Assembly: GCF_042655435.1 (NCBI RefSeq)
Contig: NZ_JBHSMG010000003.1
Span: forward strand, 62,001 to 126,000
From: Lysinimonas soli
GTDB lineage: Bacteria; Actinomycetota; Actinomycetes; Actinomycetales; Microbacteriaceae
Direction: 5' to 3'
Length of the DNA stretch: 64,000 bases
Both the position numbers and the translations under genes were made by a program. Below are positions 23,901 to 32,117 of this stretch, in pieces (within the stretch, counting starts at the first letter, position 1; each line of letters begins with the position of its first letter). The notes beneath the pieces are model-generated. The model saw nothing but the letters and a program-made list of their open reading frames with translations, searched no databases and was not told the DNA's origin.

Positions 23901-25304
23901 GCCGGGTACAAGACCAGCGTCATCGCACCCAACATCGGCGGCGGATTGCGCGATGGCCAGGGATCCTTCGACTCCGTGTACGGCAGGATCTCCTCGAAGT
24001 GGTCGGTGACGTCGGACGGCATGGAGCTCGAGGCGACCGTGCCGACCAACACCACCTCCACGATCCGCATTCCGGCGATCAGCAAGTGGGCGGTCACCGA
24101 GGGGGGGCGCGCTCTCGACTCGGTCCCCGGTGTGACCCGGGTGACCGAGGCCGATGGGGTCGTCGAGATCAGCGTCGGCTCAGGGGAGTACCACTTCATC
24201 TCATCGCCGGCGAATGTCGGGCTGACGGTTCAGATCACGGGCGCGAGGGAGGCACTGCCCGGATCGGCGATGTCGAGCGCTGTCCGGCTGACGAACACGA
24301 GCCGGTCGGTCATCCACCAGGTGCACGTCGATCTGGCACTCTCGGCCGGGCTCGTAGCGTCGCCGGCGTCATTCGATGCAACAGCGCTCCGGCCCGGACA
24401 GAGCATCACGATCCCCTTCAGCGTGAAGGTTCCGATCATCCAGCCAGCCGGACCGGTCACCGCGAAGGCGACGATCACGTTCACCTCACACCGAAGCCAA
24501 GTGCGCTCGTTCAGCACTTCCAGTCCTCTGGTCACCGTCAGCCAGGCCATCTCGGTGACCCCGACGGTAGGCGACATCGCTCCGGGCGACCCCGCGCAAA
24601 GCGCTGTCGTATCGACCGTCGTCGCCAACGCGGCAGCAGCGCCGATCACGGGCCATATCGCCGTCGAGACGCCGATGGGCTGGGTGCAGCCGGCGGCAGG
24701 AACGGACGTGACGATCGACCCGGGCAATACCGCCACGGTCACGACGGCAGTACCGATCCCCGCAAGCGTGACGGCGGAAACCGTGTCGCTCGTGGTGCGA
24801 TTCGTGTCGGCCGGCTCGGTCTTGGCGACGGCCCCGGTCCCGCTCTCGATTGCGCTCGCGGATCCTCCCGCCGCGTTCACCGATCACATCGACTTCGGCG
24901 ATGCGGTGTCCGAGGCGGCTCACGCCGTCGTCGCTTCGCCCTCAAGCGGAACATCGGTGGAGGCGGGCCGGACGCGCCGGTACTCCGGAGTCACCAGCCC
25001 TGGCTCGTACTTCGAGTTCACCGGCACCGTCGTTCCGGGCAAGTCCTTCGTCTTCCGAGCCGTCGAGACCTACGACCGTGCCCAGATCAAGGACTACGAC
25101 ATCACCGTCAACGGGACGAAGGTCGCGACCAGGCTTTACGAGCGCACCGCGGGCGGGCAGGGGCTCGTGACATATCAGATCCTGATTCCGGATGATGGCA
25201 CGCTCACGAGCACGGGACATGTAACCATCCGGATGACCTACAACGGCGTCAGTGGACATTACGACCCGTCGATCGCCGACGCCTGGCTGATCGCAGTCCC
25301 GTAG
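20925..25304 (+). CDS. Secreted alpha-L-rhamnosidase (GH78), multidomain
   Basis: Glycoside hydrolase of 1459 residues that cleaves terminal alpha-L-rhamnose. The signal peptide ends near SRAQA-DED (residue 41). An N-terminal fibronectin-like domain (LGIAGANPTLSWI) is followed by an inserted laminin-G-like jelly roll at about 170-320, the rhamnosidase N domain (APGWTDYTKRVDYQSYDVT), and the (alpha/alpha)6 catalytic barrel with PTDTPARDERLGWTGD and YGDWLNLDDP. An NEW3-type domain is near 1090-1190 and a beta-sandwich of carbohydrate-binding type closes the protein (FTDHIDFGDAVSEAAH to the end). GH78 acid and base residues lie in the RDE segment and later barrel. There is no cell-wall anchor. 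Expression is probably under LacI control. Confidence 0.93.
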   Translation: MWRNSKVREQHSSRTSIAVVLASVLTLSLLLVGGAGSRAQADEDSRVVSTVDGLRTNGLHDPLGIAGANPTLSWITESSGRGITQTAYEIRVSDSKSTLSLGNVWSSGKVASAEQLNVAYAGPALTSQSRYWWQVRTWDNKGKVTGWAKPAWFETGILSPAEWKAKWISGTDTAAQNLAKWRNYTVSVDFHMDNLVLGVYGRATDLNNAYMWQLSVADGTPRLRPHVKQGGNFTLLDNKDISSVISKAQLLAGRHTFSVTYDGPTIISSLDGVEIDRRTDTTFTQGYVGFRESNATEGPEQSTIYGVKVVSPSSGVLLDATFADGKNPFTDGQIVDGAYRAFAPLESLVTVDASQPLLRKDFPVARKVRSARLYASALGVYELDINGAKVGDEYLAPGWTDYTKRVDYQSYDVTKLVRKGANTIAAMIGNGWYAGNIASFGSGHYGTQPALIAQLRIDYSDGTSALVATDGTWKNIRGPLVSSDILMGENYDARQLPANWSSPNASTASWEPVTLRNDAPTRLLEPQTDEPVRVTEKRPATLLANQPTSGSWLYDMKQNMVGIVSLRLTGVAGQQVRIRYGEMLNQDGSLYTANLRSAKATDYYTFATTGTETYVPKFTYHGFRYVEITGLAAAPTASSLTGLVLGTDLERTGTLSSSNAMLNQLQSNITWGQRGNFLSIPTDTPARDERLGWTGDINVFAPTASYNERTLAFLSKWLQDLRDAQLPSGDYPGVAPDPIGIGGGSGWADAGITVPNTLWTAYGDTGVIRAGWQSMKKLMDYVQAQSGAGLIRTQGGYGDWLNLDDPTDQSLIGTAYFASDARMMSAMASAIGETADATRYAQLERDVTAAFLAHYLSPDGTMAGNSETAYALSIGMGLIPTARLAQVGENFVAKVAERNYHLSTGFIGTPWLLPALTAIGHSDVAYRLLLNKDYPSWGYEVANGATTMWERWDSLKPDGTFGDVGMNSFNHYAYGAVGNWMYNNIGGISSTAAGYKTSVIAPNIGGGLRDGQGSFDSVYGRISSKWSVTSDGMELEATVPTNTTSTIRIPAISKWAVTEGGRALDSVPGVTRVTEADGVVEISVGSGEYHFISSPANVGLTVQITGAREALPGSAMSSAVRLTNTSRSVIHQVHVDLALSAGLVASPASFDATALRPGQSITIPFSVKVPIIQPAGPVTAKATITFTSHRSQVRSFSTSSPLVTVSQAISVTPTVGDIAPGDPAQSAVVSTVVANAAAAPITGHIAVETPMGWVQPAAGTDVTIDPGNTATVTTAVPIPASVTAETVSLVVRFVSAGSVLATAPVPLSIALADPPAAFTDHIDFGDAVSEAAHAVVASPSSGTSVEAGRTRRYSGVTSPGSYFEFTGTVVPGKSFVFRAVETYDRAQIKDYDITVNGTKVATRLYERTAGGQGLVTYQILIPDDGTLTSTGHVTIRMTYNGVSGHYDPSIADAWLIAVP

Positions 25305-25432
25305 GGCCGACGGCGCCCCACCCCCTCGCCGACTCCACCGGATACGCGACGGGGGTGAGTGCCGTGACCGACGGGTGTGCGAGGAATGCGTGGAGGTGAC
25401 TCTCGACGAGACGTTGATCGAAGCCGGGGCCC

Positions 25433-25705
25433 TCAAGCCCGGTCGGCAAGGGTTTCCCGCTCCGCCTCGGCGCTGGCGACCGCAACGCTCGCGCGAAGGT
25501 CGTCGCCCGCCTTGGTGATCTCCGGAACGCGGCGTCGTCGGTCGTGCGGGTCGGAACGACGCGTGATCAACGCCGCCTTCTCCAGCTTGTCGAGCTGGCT
25601 CATCAGGGTGGTCTTGTCCAGGCCAAGGGATTTCGCCAGTTCGATCTGCGTCAACCCCGGCCTCTTCTCCAGCGCACTCAGCACGATGGTGTTGTTCGAC
25701 GCCAA
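25433..25705 (-). pseudogene. MarR family regulator fragment
   Basis: The minus strand encodes a MarR winged helix, NTIVLSALEKRPGLTQIELAKSLGLDKTTLMSQLDKLEKAALI with the wing RRSDPHDRRRRVPEIT, then stops at ADRA. About 40 residues at the N-terminus and the C-terminal dimerisation helices are missing. The 5' break coincides with the 5' break of the LacI fragment on the plus strand, so one rearrangement removed both heads. Confidence 0.7.
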
Positions 25706-26261
25706 CATCGATTCGCGACAGGTGTGCTCGGTCGGTCTGGACGGTGCTGCCGCGGGACGCCTCGCCGCGCGCCACCTCATCGAACGCGGCCGGCATCGGC
25801 TCATGGTGGCCGGCGGTCCGATCGCCCAGGTGCGCGAACGCATCGCGGGCGCGCAGCAGGCCGTCGCGGCAGCGCCGGGCGTGACCCTGTCGGTCGAAGA
25901 GACGGCCGACCTCACCGTGGAGGAAGGACGCGAACTGGGGCGCCGGATTCTCGCCGGACCGCCTGATCGTCGCCCAGACGCGGTCTTCGCCGCCAATGAC
26001 CTGCTGGCCATCGGCCTGATCCAGGAGTTGATTCGCGACGGCCGGCTCAGGGTGCCCGACGACATCGCCATCATCGGATACGACGACATCGACTTCGCGG
26101 CATCCAACATCGTCCCGCTCACGTCGATCCGTCAGCCTCGAGATGAGATCGCCCGCACCGCACTTGAACTTCTCGAGGAGGAGGCCGACGGCGTCCACTC
26201 GCACGAACACGGACTGCGACTGGTGCAGCCACAGCTCGTGGAGCGCGACAGCACCCGCTGA
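25686..26261 (+). pseudogene. LacI family regulator fragment (ligand-binding C-terminus)
   Basis: About 190 residues of a LacI-type sensor domain: SRQVCSVGLDGAAAGRLAARHLIERG, VFAANDLLAIGLIQEL, PDDIAIIGYDDIDFA and the closing LTSIRQPRDEIARTA. The helix-turn-helix and the first half of the sensor domain are missing; before residue F-D-A-N the frame is antisense to the MarR fragment. An ATG at 25686 could start it, but with no DNA-binding domain it cannot repress. It follows the rhamnosidase, whose promoter carries LacI-type operators, so it may be that gene's lost repressor (inference). Confidence 0.75.
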
Positions 26262-26300
26262 GTTCAGTTTCGACGATTCGACGGTTGACCGCCGGCGCGG

Positions 26301-27479
26301 CTAATACCGCGGCAGGGTCGGGTCGATGTCGCGCACCCAGGCGAGCACGCCGCCGGGCACGTGCCGTGCGCGGGAGTAACCGCGTCGCTGCAGTTCGGTG
26401 AGCACGGCGCTCGATCGCGCTCCCGCCTTGCAGTACAGCACGATGGCGCGGTCGAGGGACAGCTCGGGGAGGGCGTCTCCCGAGAGCAGCCCCGCCTGGG
26501 GGATGAGCCGGGAACCGGGGATGCGCACGAAGTCGTGCTCGCCGGGCTCACGCACGTCGATCAGCTCGAAGTCCTGTTCACCCCGATCCCGCGCCTCGAG
26601 CATGGTCGCCAGTTCGACGACGGTGACCTCGTCCTCGGAGACGGCGGGGGACCGCGTGGGCACGCCGCAGAAGGCCTCGTAGTCGACGAGTCCGGCGATC
26701 GGCGCCCGGGCGGGATCCGGCACGACCGAGATCTCGCGCCACGACGCGGTGAGTGCGTCGTAGAGGGAGACCCGGCCGAGCAGGCTCTGCCCGATGCCGG
26801 TGATGAGCTTGACGACTTCGACGACCATGACCGAGCCGATGACCCCGCAGAGCATGCCGAACACGCCCGCCTCGCCGCAGGAGGGAGCCGATCCGGCGGG
26901 CGGGGCATCCGGATACAGGTCGCGGTAGCTGGGGCCGTGCTTGCGCCAGAACACGCCGACCTGCCCGTCGAAGCGGTGGACCGCGCCCCAGACGGACGGC
27001 TTGCCGAGCAGTGCCGCAGCGTCGTCGACGAGGTAGCGGGTGGCGAAGTTGTCCGAGCCGTCGACGATCAGGTCGTAGTCGGCGAACAGTTCGAGGGCGT
27101 TCGAGGCATCGAGCCGGGTGTCGTGCCGGCGGACGCGCACCAGCGGGTTCAGCTCCGCGACCGCGGCGCGCGCCGAGTCGGGTTTCGTGCTCCCGACGTC
27201 GCCGACACCGTGCAGCACCTGCCGCTGCAGGTTGCTCAGCTCCACGGTGTCGTCGTCGACGATGCCCAGCGTGCCCACGCCGGCGGCGGCCAGGTAGAGC
27301 AGCACCGGCGACCCGAGCCCTCCGGCCCCGATCACGAGCACGCGGGCGTTCTTGAGCCGACGCTGGCCGAGCTCTCCGATCTCGGGGATGATGACGTGCC
27401 GGGAGTACCGTTCCCGCTCCTCGGTCGTGAGGCCGTCGGCCGGATCGACCAGGGGCACCACCGCGCTGCCGCCGCTCAC
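26301..27479 (-). CDS. moeZ: ThiF/MoeZ-type sulfur-carrier adenylyltransferase with rhodanese domain
   Basis: Protein of 392 residues. The N-terminal E1-like domain has RYSRHVIIPEIGELGQ, the ATP loop GAGGLGSPV and DGSDNFATRYLV. The C-terminal rhodanese domain (about 290-390) carries the persulfide cysteine in YCKAGARS. The zinc CxxC pairs of E. coli MoeB are absent, as in mycobacterial MoeZ. It adenylates the C-terminal Gly-Gly of ThiS (and perhaps MoaD or CysO) and hands on sulfur. Its start overlaps the thiG stop by four bases, placing it in the thiazole operon. Confidence 0.92.
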   Translation of the reverse strand: MSGGSAVVPLVDPADGLTTEERERYSRHVIIPEIGELGQRRLKNARVLVIGAGGLGSPVLLYLAAAGVGTLGIVDDDTVELSNLQRQVLHGVGDVGSTKPDSARAAVAELNPLVRVRRHDTRLDASNALELFADYDLIVDGSDNFATRYLVDDAAALLGKPSVWGAVHRFDGQVGVFWRKHGPSYRDLYPDAPPAGSAPSCGEAGVFGMLCGVIGSVMVVEVVKLITGIGQSLLGRVSLYDALTASWREISVVPDPARAPIAGLVDYEAFCGVPTRSPAVSEDEVTVVELATMLEARDRGEQDFELIDVREPGEHDFVRIPGSRLIPQAGLLSGDALPELSLDRAIVLYCKAGARSSAVLTELQRRGYSRARHVPGGVLAWVRDIDPTLPRY

Positions 27480-28267
27480 AGATCGGGCCGCCCGTCCATC
27501 GCGGAGGACGCGAGCGCATGCTCCCGTCGGGGAATGCGTCCGGCCTGGGCCGCCAGCCGCCCGGCGATGACGGCGTGCCGGAAGGCCTCCGCCATGCGCA
27601 CGGGGTCCTGCGCCCGGGTGACGGCCGTCGCCAGCAGGACGGCGTCGCAGCCGAGCTCCATCGCGAGGGCGGCATCCGACGCGGTGCCGATTCCGGCGTC
27701 GAGCACCACGGGAACGCTCGCGCGCGAGACGATCAGCTCGATGTTGTGCGGGTTCAGGATGCCCAGGCCGGTGCCGATCGGAGCGCCCAGCGGCATCACG
27801 GCCACGGCGCCGAGGTGCTCGAGCCGGAGCGCGAGCACGGGATCGTCGTTGGTGTAGGCGAACACTTTGAACCCGCCGGCGACGAGGCGTTCCGTGGCGT
27901 CCACCAGCTCGACGGCGTCGGGGAGGAGTGTGTGCTCGTCGGCGATCACCTCGAGCTTGACCCAGTCGGTCTCCAGGGCCTCGCGTGCGAGCTCGGCCGT
28001 CAGCACGGCCTCGCGGGCCGTGAAGCAGCCCGCGGTGTTGGGCAGCACCCGAATCCCTTGCTCCACCAGCAACTCGAAGAGCGAGCCGGCGGCGCCGGGG
28101 CTGTGGCGGCGCATCGCGACCGTCGTCAGCTCGGTGCCGGATGCCTGCAGCGCGGCGCCGAGACCCTGCAGGCTGGGTGCGCCGCCGGTGCCCATGATCA
28201 ACCGGGAGCCCAGGGCGACCCCGTCGATCACGAGGGGATCGCGGGTCGGTGGTGTGGTGCCGGTCAC
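27476..28267 (-). CDS. thiG: Thiazole synthase
   Basis: ThiG of 263 residues, a TIM-barrel enzyme that assembles the thiazole phosphate of thiamine from deoxyxylulose-5-phosphate, dehydroglycine and ThiS thiocarboxylate. Visible marks: GSRLIMGTGGAPS, TTVAMRRHSPGA, LPNTAGCFTAREAV, the Schiff-base lysine in DWVKLEVI, and VVLDAGIGTASDAALAMELGCDAVLLATAV. It starts three bases after thiS. Cytosolic. Confidence 0.96.
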   Translation of the reverse strand: MTGTTPPTRDPLVIDGVALGSRLIMGTGGAPSLQGLGAALQASGTELTTVAMRRHSPGAAGSLFELLVEQGIRVLPNTAGCFTAREAVLTAELAREALETDWVKLEVIADEHTLLPDAVELVDATERLVAGGFKVFAYTNDDPVLALRLEHLGAVAVMPLGAPIGTGLGILNPHNIELIVSRASVPVVLDAGIGTASDAALAMELGCDAVLLATAVTRAQDPVRMAEAFRHAVIAGRLAAQAGRIPRREHALASSAMDGRPDL

Positions 28268-28270
28268 GGT

Positions 28271-28525
28271 CTAGCCTCCCTGTACTGCGGCGACGATCTC
28301 GACGTCGTCCCCGGATTCGAGTGCCGTCGCGCCCCAGAGGCTTCGGGGCACGACGCCGGAGTTCCGCGCGACGGCGACGCCGAGGCGGCCGCCGTCCGTG
28401 GGCCGGCCGTCCGCGTCGATGGCGCGCCCGGTGAGTTCCGCGACGAGGTGGGTGATGGTCTCACCGGCGGTCAGCGCGCGCGCCGAACCGTTGAGGGTGA
28501 TCCCGGCGGGCTGTGGTTCGGTCAC
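28271..28525 (-). CDS. thiS: Sulfur carrier protein ThiS
   Basis: Protein of 84 residues, a ubiquitin-like fold slightly longer than most ThiS. It starts TLNGSAR-type (ITLNGSARALTAGETITHLVAEL), contains RLGVAVARNSGVVPRSLW and DDVEIVAAVQGG, and ends in the essential Gly-Gly that is thiocarboxylated. GTG 28525 overlaps the thiO stop (GTGA). Confidence 0.94.
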   Translation of the reverse strand: MTEPQPAGITLNGSARALTAGETITHLVAELTGRAIDADGRPTDGGRLGVAVARNSGVVPRSLWGATALESGDDVEIVAAVQGG

Positions 28526-29781
28526 GAGCGTGCTCCTGGGGTCTCGAGGGAAGGGGTGGACGGCGCGGCGGGCAGGCCGGGCGCGGAGAAGCGGTCGGGC
28601 CGGAACCTCGCCCAGCGGGTGCCGGCGGCGTCGTCGAGCAGGTCGACGCAGTGCTGAGCCGCGACGGGAGTGAGAAGCACGCCGTGGCGGAAGAACCCGG
28701 TGGCGATGATGAGTCCCGGGATGTCGCCGGCGGGGTCGGCGGGCGCGCCGAGATGGCGGGCGACTCGTCCGAGCAGCGGTGCATTGTCGGGAGTTCCGGG
28801 TCGCGCGCGGGCCGTGACCTCGATCAGCTCGAGCTCGGCCACCGCGGGGACGAGCACCTGTGCATCCCGCAGCAGTTGGTGCACGCCGCCGGCCGACACC
28901 GCCGCGGAGCCGTCCTCGCGCTGGGTGGCCCCGAGCACGACGGTCCCGTCGGAGCGGGGGACGAGGTAGACGGGCAGCCCCCGGACGAGGCCGCGGATGG
29001 TGGCGGTGAGGAGCGGCCGGAGGTGCGCGGGAATCCGCAGACGCAGGATGTCGCCGTAGACGGGGCGAAGCGGCAGACGGAGTCCGTCGGGCAGCCCTGT
29101 CAGCTCCGGGGCCGCGAGGCCGTTCGCGACGATCACCTCGTCGGCGTGCACGGCGGAGCCGTCGGAGAGCGCGACCCCCGTGACCCGCGATGACGCATCC
29201 GCCGGGTGCTCGTGCAGCAGCCCGGTCGCGTCCTGGCGGATGAACGGCTCGGAGGAGCCGGACTCCCGCCGGGCGATCTCGGCGAGGGCAGCCTGCAGCC
29301 GAGCCGCGAGTCGTCGAGGATCGACCTGGTGGTCCTGCTCGACGTCGAACGCCGCCGAGAGCTGGGGGCTGAGGAGCGGCTCGAGCGCGCGTGCCTCCCG
29401 GATGGTCAGGGGCTCCACCGTCAGCCCGTTGCGGAGTTGCGCCTCGCGCAGGTCCAACAGGGCGCGCCGGTCGGCCGGGTCGGCGCCCACGGTGATGGTG
29501 CGGGTCGCTCGGTAGCCGGCCTCGGCGGGGTCCGGCCCCAACGTCGCGACGAAGGCCGGATACCGCGCCGCCGAGTCGAGCGTCAGCTCGAGCAGGTCCT
29601 CTTCCTGGTAGTGCAGCTCGCCCACCGGGGCGAGCATGCCGGCTGCAGCATACGTGGCGCCTCCGGCGGGTTCGGGATCGACTACGGCGACCGTGCGGCC
29701 CGACCTGACGACCTCCCACGCGATCCCCAATCCGACGATCCCGGCCCCCACCACGACGACGTCCACTCGGCGCTCACTCAT
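28522..29781 (-). CDS. thiO: Glycine oxidase ThiO
   Basis: FAD-dependent oxidase of 419 residues. The dinucleotide motif VVVGAGIVGLGIAWEV opens the protein, and PVYGDILRLR and DGTVVLGATQ are typical of the DAO family. It makes dehydroglycine for ThiG using oxygen, so the thiazole branch here is the aerobic ThiO type and not ThiH. ATG 29781 is the first gene of the minus-strand operon thiO-thiS-thiG-moeZ, which starts 70 bases from the divergent thiE. Confidence 0.93.
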   Translation of the reverse strand: MSERRVDVVVVGAGIVGLGIAWEVVRSGRTVAVVDPEPAGGATYAAAGMLAPVGELHYQEEDLLELTLDSAARYPAFVATLGPDPAEAGYRATRTITVGADPADRRALLDLREAQLRNGLTVEPLTIREARALEPLLSPQLSAAFDVEQDHQVDPRRLAARLQAALAEIARRESGSSEPFIRQDATGLLHEHPADASSRVTGVALSDGSAVHADEVIVANGLAAPELTGLPDGLRLPLRPVYGDILRLRIPAHLRPLLTATIRGLVRGLPVYLVPRSDGTVVLGATQREDGSAAVSAGGVHQLLRDAQVLVPAVAELELIEVTARARPGTPDNAPLLGRVARHLGAPADPAGDIPGLIIATGFFRHGVLLTPVAAQHCVDLLDDAAGTRWARFRPDRFSAPGLPAAPSTPSLETPGARS

Positions 29782-29851
29782 GGGAACCCGCCCCCTCGGC
29801 GGAGGGGCCGACCGCGGCCGTCGTCGGTCGGGGCCCCTTATCGTTGGTCGG

Positions 29852-30496
29852 ATGAACCCCACCGACCCCCGCCTGTACCTGTGCACCGATGCCCGCACCG
29901 GCCGCGGCGACTTCGCCGACTTCCTCGATGCGGCGTTCGCCGGGGGCGTCGACATCATCCAGTTGCGGGACAAGACCATCGAGGCCGCCGAGGAGCTGGA
30001 ACTGCTCGGTGTGCTCAGGGCAGCGGCGGAGCGTCACGGTCGGCTCTGGGCCGTCAATGACCGAGCCGACATCGCCGCCCTGGCGCAGGCTCCTGTCTTC
30101 CACATCGGCCAGAAGGATCTCCCGGCCGCCGCGGCCCGGCGACTGCTCGGCGCCGAGACCGTGATCGGCCTGTCGAGCCACACGCCGGGACAGGTCGACG
30201 CGGCGCTGGCTGCCCCGACCCTCGACTACTTCTGCGTTGGCCCGCTCTGGGCGACACCGACCAAGCCCGGCAGGGCCGCGGTCGGCCTCGAACTGGTCCG
30301 GCACGCGGCCGAGCGAACGGCAGCGACGGGCCGCGACATGGCCTGGTATGCCATTGGCGGCATAGATCTGGGCAACATCGAGCAGGTGGTGGATGCCGGG
30401 GCGACCCGGGTCGTCGTGGTGCGGGCGATCACCGAGGCCGACGACCCGACGGACGCCGCGCAGCGGCTGCTCGCGCACCTTCCCCCACTCGACTAG
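29852..30496 (+). CDS. thiE: Thiamine-phosphate synthase
   Basis: TIM-barrel enzyme of 214 residues that joins hydroxymethylpyrimidine pyrophosphate to thiazole phosphate. Motifs: YLCTDARTG, VDIIQLRDKT, WAVNDRADIA, HIGQKDLP, IGLSSHTPGQ, VGPLWATPTKPGR and YAIGGID. No Shine-Dalgarno sequence precedes ATG 29852; a TATCGT box ends seven bases upstream, so a leaderless transcript is likely. Divergent from thiO and convergent with thiD-tenA, from which it is separated by seven bases. Confidence 0.95.
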   Translation: MNPTDPRLYLCTDARTGRGDFADFLDAAFAGGVDIIQLRDKTIEAAEELELLGVLRAAAERHGRLWAVNDRADIAALAQAPVFHIGQKDLPAAAARRLLGAETVIGLSSHTPGQVDAALAAPTLDYFCVGPLWATPTKPGRAAVGLELVRHAAERTAATGRDMAWYAIGGIDLGNIEQVVDAGATRVVVVRAITEADDPTDAAQRLLAHLPPLD

Positions 30497-30503
30497 GCGC
30501 ATC

Positions 30504-32117
30504 TCAGGCTCCCGCGTGGAGCCGTGGTGCGTCGAAGAAGTCCAGCTCGCACCGGGACGACGCCGCGAACGCCGCGCGCATCGCCGCGCGCTCCTGCGGC
30601 GACGCAGTGGTGGCGGCCGAGTCGGTGAAGGCGATCGCTCGGCGGGTGGCGACGGCGAAGGCCTCGTCGGCGTAGGTCTCGAGCCAGGCGCCGTACGGAT
30701 GCGCGGCGGCATCCCCGCGGGTCTGGAAGGCGGCGTGCAAGCGCTCGCCGACCTCGGCGTACAGCCAGTAGCAGGGCAGGATCGCGGCGAGCAGCACGCC
30801 GTAGCTGCCCTGGGCGCTGATGGCAAGCAGGTGATCGACGTAGGCCTTGGTCACGGGGCCGAGCGCGGCGGGCGTCGCGTGCTCGCCCAGCCAGCTGCGA
30901 TGCAGCTCCGACTCCACCTTGAGGCAGACCCCGGCCGAGTCCGCCCAGAAGACCTGCTCGGCCGGGGTCGGGGTCGGGGCCAGGGCGCTGGCTCGGGCCA
31001 GCACGCGCGAGTAGGCGTTGAGGTAGAGGGCGTCCTGGGCGATGTAGTAGCCGAAGTCCCGAGCGTCCAGGCTGCCGTCGCCCAGCCGCCGTACGAAGGG
31101 GAGCTCGAAGATCGCGGTGCGGATGGGCTCGATCTCGCTCCACAGGCTCCCGCTGAACTCCTGCCCGGCGGGCGGACGGTCGGCGAACAGGTGATGCAGA
31201 TGATGGATCGGGCCGTTGCCGGCGCCCACCTCGAGCTCGTCCGCGTGCAGCAACGCCCCCTGCAGCCACTCCTTGACCTGCGCCACGGAGCGCACCCAGT
31301 CCCCGGTCCGGGCCTGCACGGTGGCGATGGCCGACGACAGCGAACAGCCGGTGCCGTGCGTGTGGCGGGTGACCACGCGCGGCGAGGCGAACTCCACCAC
31401 CGTCTCGCCGAGCAGTCCCCGGGCGTCGACCAGGGCATCCGGGCAGCTGTCTCCCGTGAGGTGCCCGCCCTTGACGAGCACGATCACCCCGACCGCGGCG
31501 GACAGTCGAGTGCCCTGCTCGACCGCCTCGGCCCAGGTGGCCGCCGGCTCCTCCTGCAGCAGCACGGCGAGTTCGGGCAGGTTCGGCGTGACGAGATCGA
31601 CGAGCGGCAGCAGCTCGCGCAGCGCCTGCTCCGCGGAGGGCTCGAGCAGCCGGTCCCCGCTGGTGGCCACCATGACCGGGTCGAGCACGACGAGCGGCGG
31701 CCGGGTCGCCTCGAGCCAGGAGCGCACCTCGGCGATCACGTCGACATCGGCCAGCATGCCGATCTTGACGGCGTCGATGGTGACGTCGTCGCTGACCGCG
31801 TCGAGCTGCTCGCGAAGGAACGCGACCGGCGGGGTGTGCACCGACCGCACCCCGCGGGTGTTCTGTGCGACGAGAGCGGTGACCACCGCCATGCCGTAGC
31901 CGCCGTTCGCGGCGATGCTCTTGAGGTCCGCCTGGATGCCCGCGCCACCCGTCGGGTCGGTGCCGGCGATGCTGAGCACCCGAGGCGTTGTTCTGAGGCG
32001 GAGACCGGGGCGTGTGCCGAGGTCGTCGACAGCGTGAATCATGGAGGGCATCCCTTCAGCCGTGTCCACGGGAGGTTCGGCGGCGGCGGTGCTGGCGGGC
32101 CCGGGTGCGGCGATCAT
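30504..32117 (-). CDS. thiD: Bifunctional HMP(-P) kinase ThiD fused to TenA
   Basis: Fusion of 537 residues. The N-terminal part (about 30-290) is ThiD: SIAGTDPTGGAGIQADLK, DPVMVATSGDRLL, TPNLPELAVLL and the anion hole HTHGTGCSLSSAIA. The C-terminal part (about 310-537) is TenA (aminopyrimidine aminohydrolase, salvage): FADRPP, YYIAQDALYLNAYSRVLA, the active-site region LPCYWLYAEVGERL and CELDFFDAP. It phosphorylates HMP twice and recycles degraded thiamine. ATG 32117 overlaps the transporter stop (ATGA), so it is the third gene of the riboswitch operon. Confidence 0.94.
   Translation of the reverse strand: MIAAPGPASTAAAEPPVDTAEGMPSMIHAVDDLGTRPGLRLRTTPRVLSIAGTDPTGGAGIQADLKSIAANGGYGMAVVTALVAQNTRGVRSVHTPPVAFLREQLDAVSDDVTIDAVKIGMLADVDVIAEVRSWLEATRPPLVVLDPVMVATSGDRLLEPSAEQALRELLPLVDLVTPNLPELAVLLQEEPAATWAEAVEQGTRLSAAVGVIVLVKGGHLTGDSCPDALVDARGLLGETVVEFASPRVVTRHTHGTGCSLSSAIATVQARTGDWVRSVAQVKEWLQGALLHADELEVGAGNGPIHHLHHLFADRPPAGQEFSGSLWSEIEPIRTAIFELPFVRRLGDGSLDARDFGYYIAQDALYLNAYSRVLARASALAPTPTPAEQVFWADSAGVCLKVESELHRSWLGEHATPAALGPVTKAYVDHLLAISAQGSYGVLLAAILPCYWLYAEVGERLHAAFQTRGDAAAHPYGAWLETYADEAFAVATRRAIAFTDSAATTASPQERAAMRAAFAASSRCELDFFDAPRLHAGA

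Noticed and set aside
28271..29719. Long arginine-rich frame on the minus strand covering thiO
   Set aside because: It is a shadow of thiO; only its end (28271-28525) is real and is thiS. The rest is low-complexity Arg/Ala/Pro, typical of out-of-frame high-GC DNA.
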